Below, one piece after another: positions 52,607-53,300 of a DNA stretch of 53,300 bases (positions are counted from its first letter, which is position 1; every line of letters starts with the position of its first letter). The position numbers and the translations under genes were made by a program. This DNA is from Alphaproteobacteria bacterium (lineage in GTDB: Bacteria; Pseudomonadota; Alphaproteobacteria; Micropepsales; Micropepsaceae). The stretch covers positions 1 through 53,300 of the forward strand of contig JAHFQC010000012.1 in NCBI GenBank assembly GCA_023259375.1. Reading direction: 5' to 3'. The notes beneath the pieces were generated by a model. The model was not told the DNA's origin and did not search any database. It saw only the letters and a program-made list of their open reading frames with translations.

Positions 52607-52929
52607 TTTCTTCCGCCTTTTAGTCCAGACGTGCGAAAGCACGGCCCTCTTGGGGCCGGGCTATTTTGGCTCATCCGGCCGGGTGTCGGCGGCCCGCAGC
52701 GGCGGCCGGCATTCACGATGTGGTGAATTTACCGGGGTCCGTGACGCCTCGCCGCGACCCTTCTGGCCACCCTCTGTTGGCGATTTCCCGTATTAATTCT
52801 ATTGATCTGACTTCGGTCCTGCCGGACCTGCCGACACTTGTTCGAAGGGGTGATCGGTCGCGATGCGCATCGGCGCAGACGGCACTCGGTAAGCGCGCAT
52901 AGTCGCGCCACGTTACGTGAGAGCTTGAT
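52607..52929. other. Gap after tRNA-Arg, with terminator-like hairpins
   Basis: CGTGC-GAAA-GCACG (52630-52643) and the adjoining GGCCC-TCTT...GGGCC (52643-52657) form two small hairpins followed by CTATTTT, which may end the tRNA transcript. The rest (to 52929) has no convincing gene and should carry the promoter of the acyltransferase gene. Confidence 0.5.
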
Positions 52930-53300
52930 GGCGTATTTTTCGGTTTTTTCGCGGATGTTTCATCCGTTTGTCGTGGTGCGGCCGCTGCTGCGGCTGTTCT
53001 GCCGCGTCAAGGTGACCGGTCTCGAGAACCTGACCGCGGCCGGCAATCGGGTGTTGATCGTCGCCAACCACGTATCGGTGTGGGACGCGGTTTTGCTGTC
53101 GGCCTTCTTGCCCGGGCGGATTCTGTTCGCGACGCCGGCTACCATCGCTGAGCGGCGTTGGCTGAAACCTTATTGGCGCGACGGCCATAGCCTCAATCAG
53201 CATCATCCGATTACCGCCAAGCTGATGGTCGAGGCGATCAAGGCGGGCACACCGTGCATGGCCTTTCCCGAAGGCCGGGTCGGCCGCACCGGCGGCCTGA
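52930..53300 (+). CDS. aas: Aas-type acyltransferase, N-terminal part (cut by window edge)
   Basis: I read 123 codons by eye from the ATG at 52930 (MAYFSVFSRMFHPFVVVRPL) to the edge; there is no stop. The PlsC acyltransferase motifs are present: motif I NHVSVWDA (His48, Asp53) and motif III MAFPEGRVGRTGG. The spacing and the FPEGR-x-x-RTG form match the acyltransferase half of Aas (2-acylglycerophosphoethanolamine acyltransferase fused to acyl-ACP synthetase) better than plain PlsC. Whether the AMP-ligase half follows cannot be seen. It would re-acylate lysophospholipids at the inner membrane. Confidence 0.75.

Noticed and set aside
1-53300. CRISPR array, insertion sequence, prophage or toxin-antitoxin pair
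   Set aside because: I saw no regularly spaced repeats, transposase, integrase or phage genes and no small paired genes of known toxin families.

Overview
The window is a GC-rich stretch (well above 60% GC by eye) from an alphaproteobacterial chromosome. The clues are a short 4.5S-type SRP RNA directly before dnaX, a Tad pilus locus in Caulobacter-like cpa order, a cycM / kdsB-pheA divergent pair, the def-fmt-truA and dapE-dapD neighbourhood, and an rpmH-rnpA-yidD-yidC-engB-argB block. kdsB (LPS Kdo activation), several outer-membrane proteins and lipoproteins show a Gram-negative envelope. The exact genus cannot be read from the sequence. I saw no insertion sequence, phage, integron or CRISPR array, so this is ordinary chromosome with a few accessory genes.

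Layout. 1-3.7 kb: an outer-membrane beta-barrel protein cut by the window edge, an OmpA-family porin with a long poly-proline linker, and btaB/btaA for betaine (DGTS) lipid synthesis. 3.8-4.7 kb: tesB thioesterase. 4.7-18.1 kb: a full Tad (tight adherence) pilus locus. Two TadE pseudopilins point left and a TadG-like von Willebrand protein points right. A stand-alone RcpA-N-domain protein points left. Then flp, cpaA, cpaB, cpaC, cpaD, cpaE, cpaF, tadB and tadC run rightward in one tight operon, closed by a leftward TPR (TadD-like) gene. 18.2-21.4 kb: a TAXI solute-binding protein, then gst, ghrA-like and cycM on the minus strand. 21.5-26 kb: kdsB-pheA, a tannase-family esterase and nudC. 26.3-30 kb: SRP RNA, dnaX, recR and an unusual secreted HD-domain protein. 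30-41 kb: rmuC, an alpha-L-fucosidase, def-fmt-truA, murI, dapE, dapD, a HAD nucleotidase, a DUF1036 protein and argB. 41.2-44.6 kb: engB, yidC, yidD, rnpA and rpmH on the minus strand with a near-consensus promoter in front of rpmH. 44.9-48.2 kb: an orphan histidine kinase followed by three small secreted proteins, one with four EF-hand-like loops. 48.3-53.3 kb: gamma-glutamyltransferase, a P1-family peptidase, a lipoprotein, tRNA-Arg(ACG) and the start of an Aas-type acyltransferase cut by the edge.

How the genes work together. The Tad block encodes pilin, prepilin peptidase, secretin, lipoprotein, localisation and motor ATPases, platform and pseudopilins, which is enough in principle for a Flp pilus. 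The minus-strand rpmH-to-argB block combines ribosome and RNase P components with membrane-protein insertion. dapD, dapE and murI supply peptidoglycan precursors. def and fmt act on the formyl-methionine cycle, and truA on tRNA.

Non-coding structure is richer than usual. At least three, probably four, copies of a nested palindrome of about 45 bp lie in intergenic gaps. There are also a long inverted repeat after tadC, a double hairpin between def and fmt, and a perfect 18-bp palindrome in the long gap upstream of flp. No clearly new system is obvious. The best candidates for follow-up are the secreted HD protein, the histidine kinase plus secreted-protein cluster, the cysteine repeats inserted in TadG, and the compositional break inside fmt.
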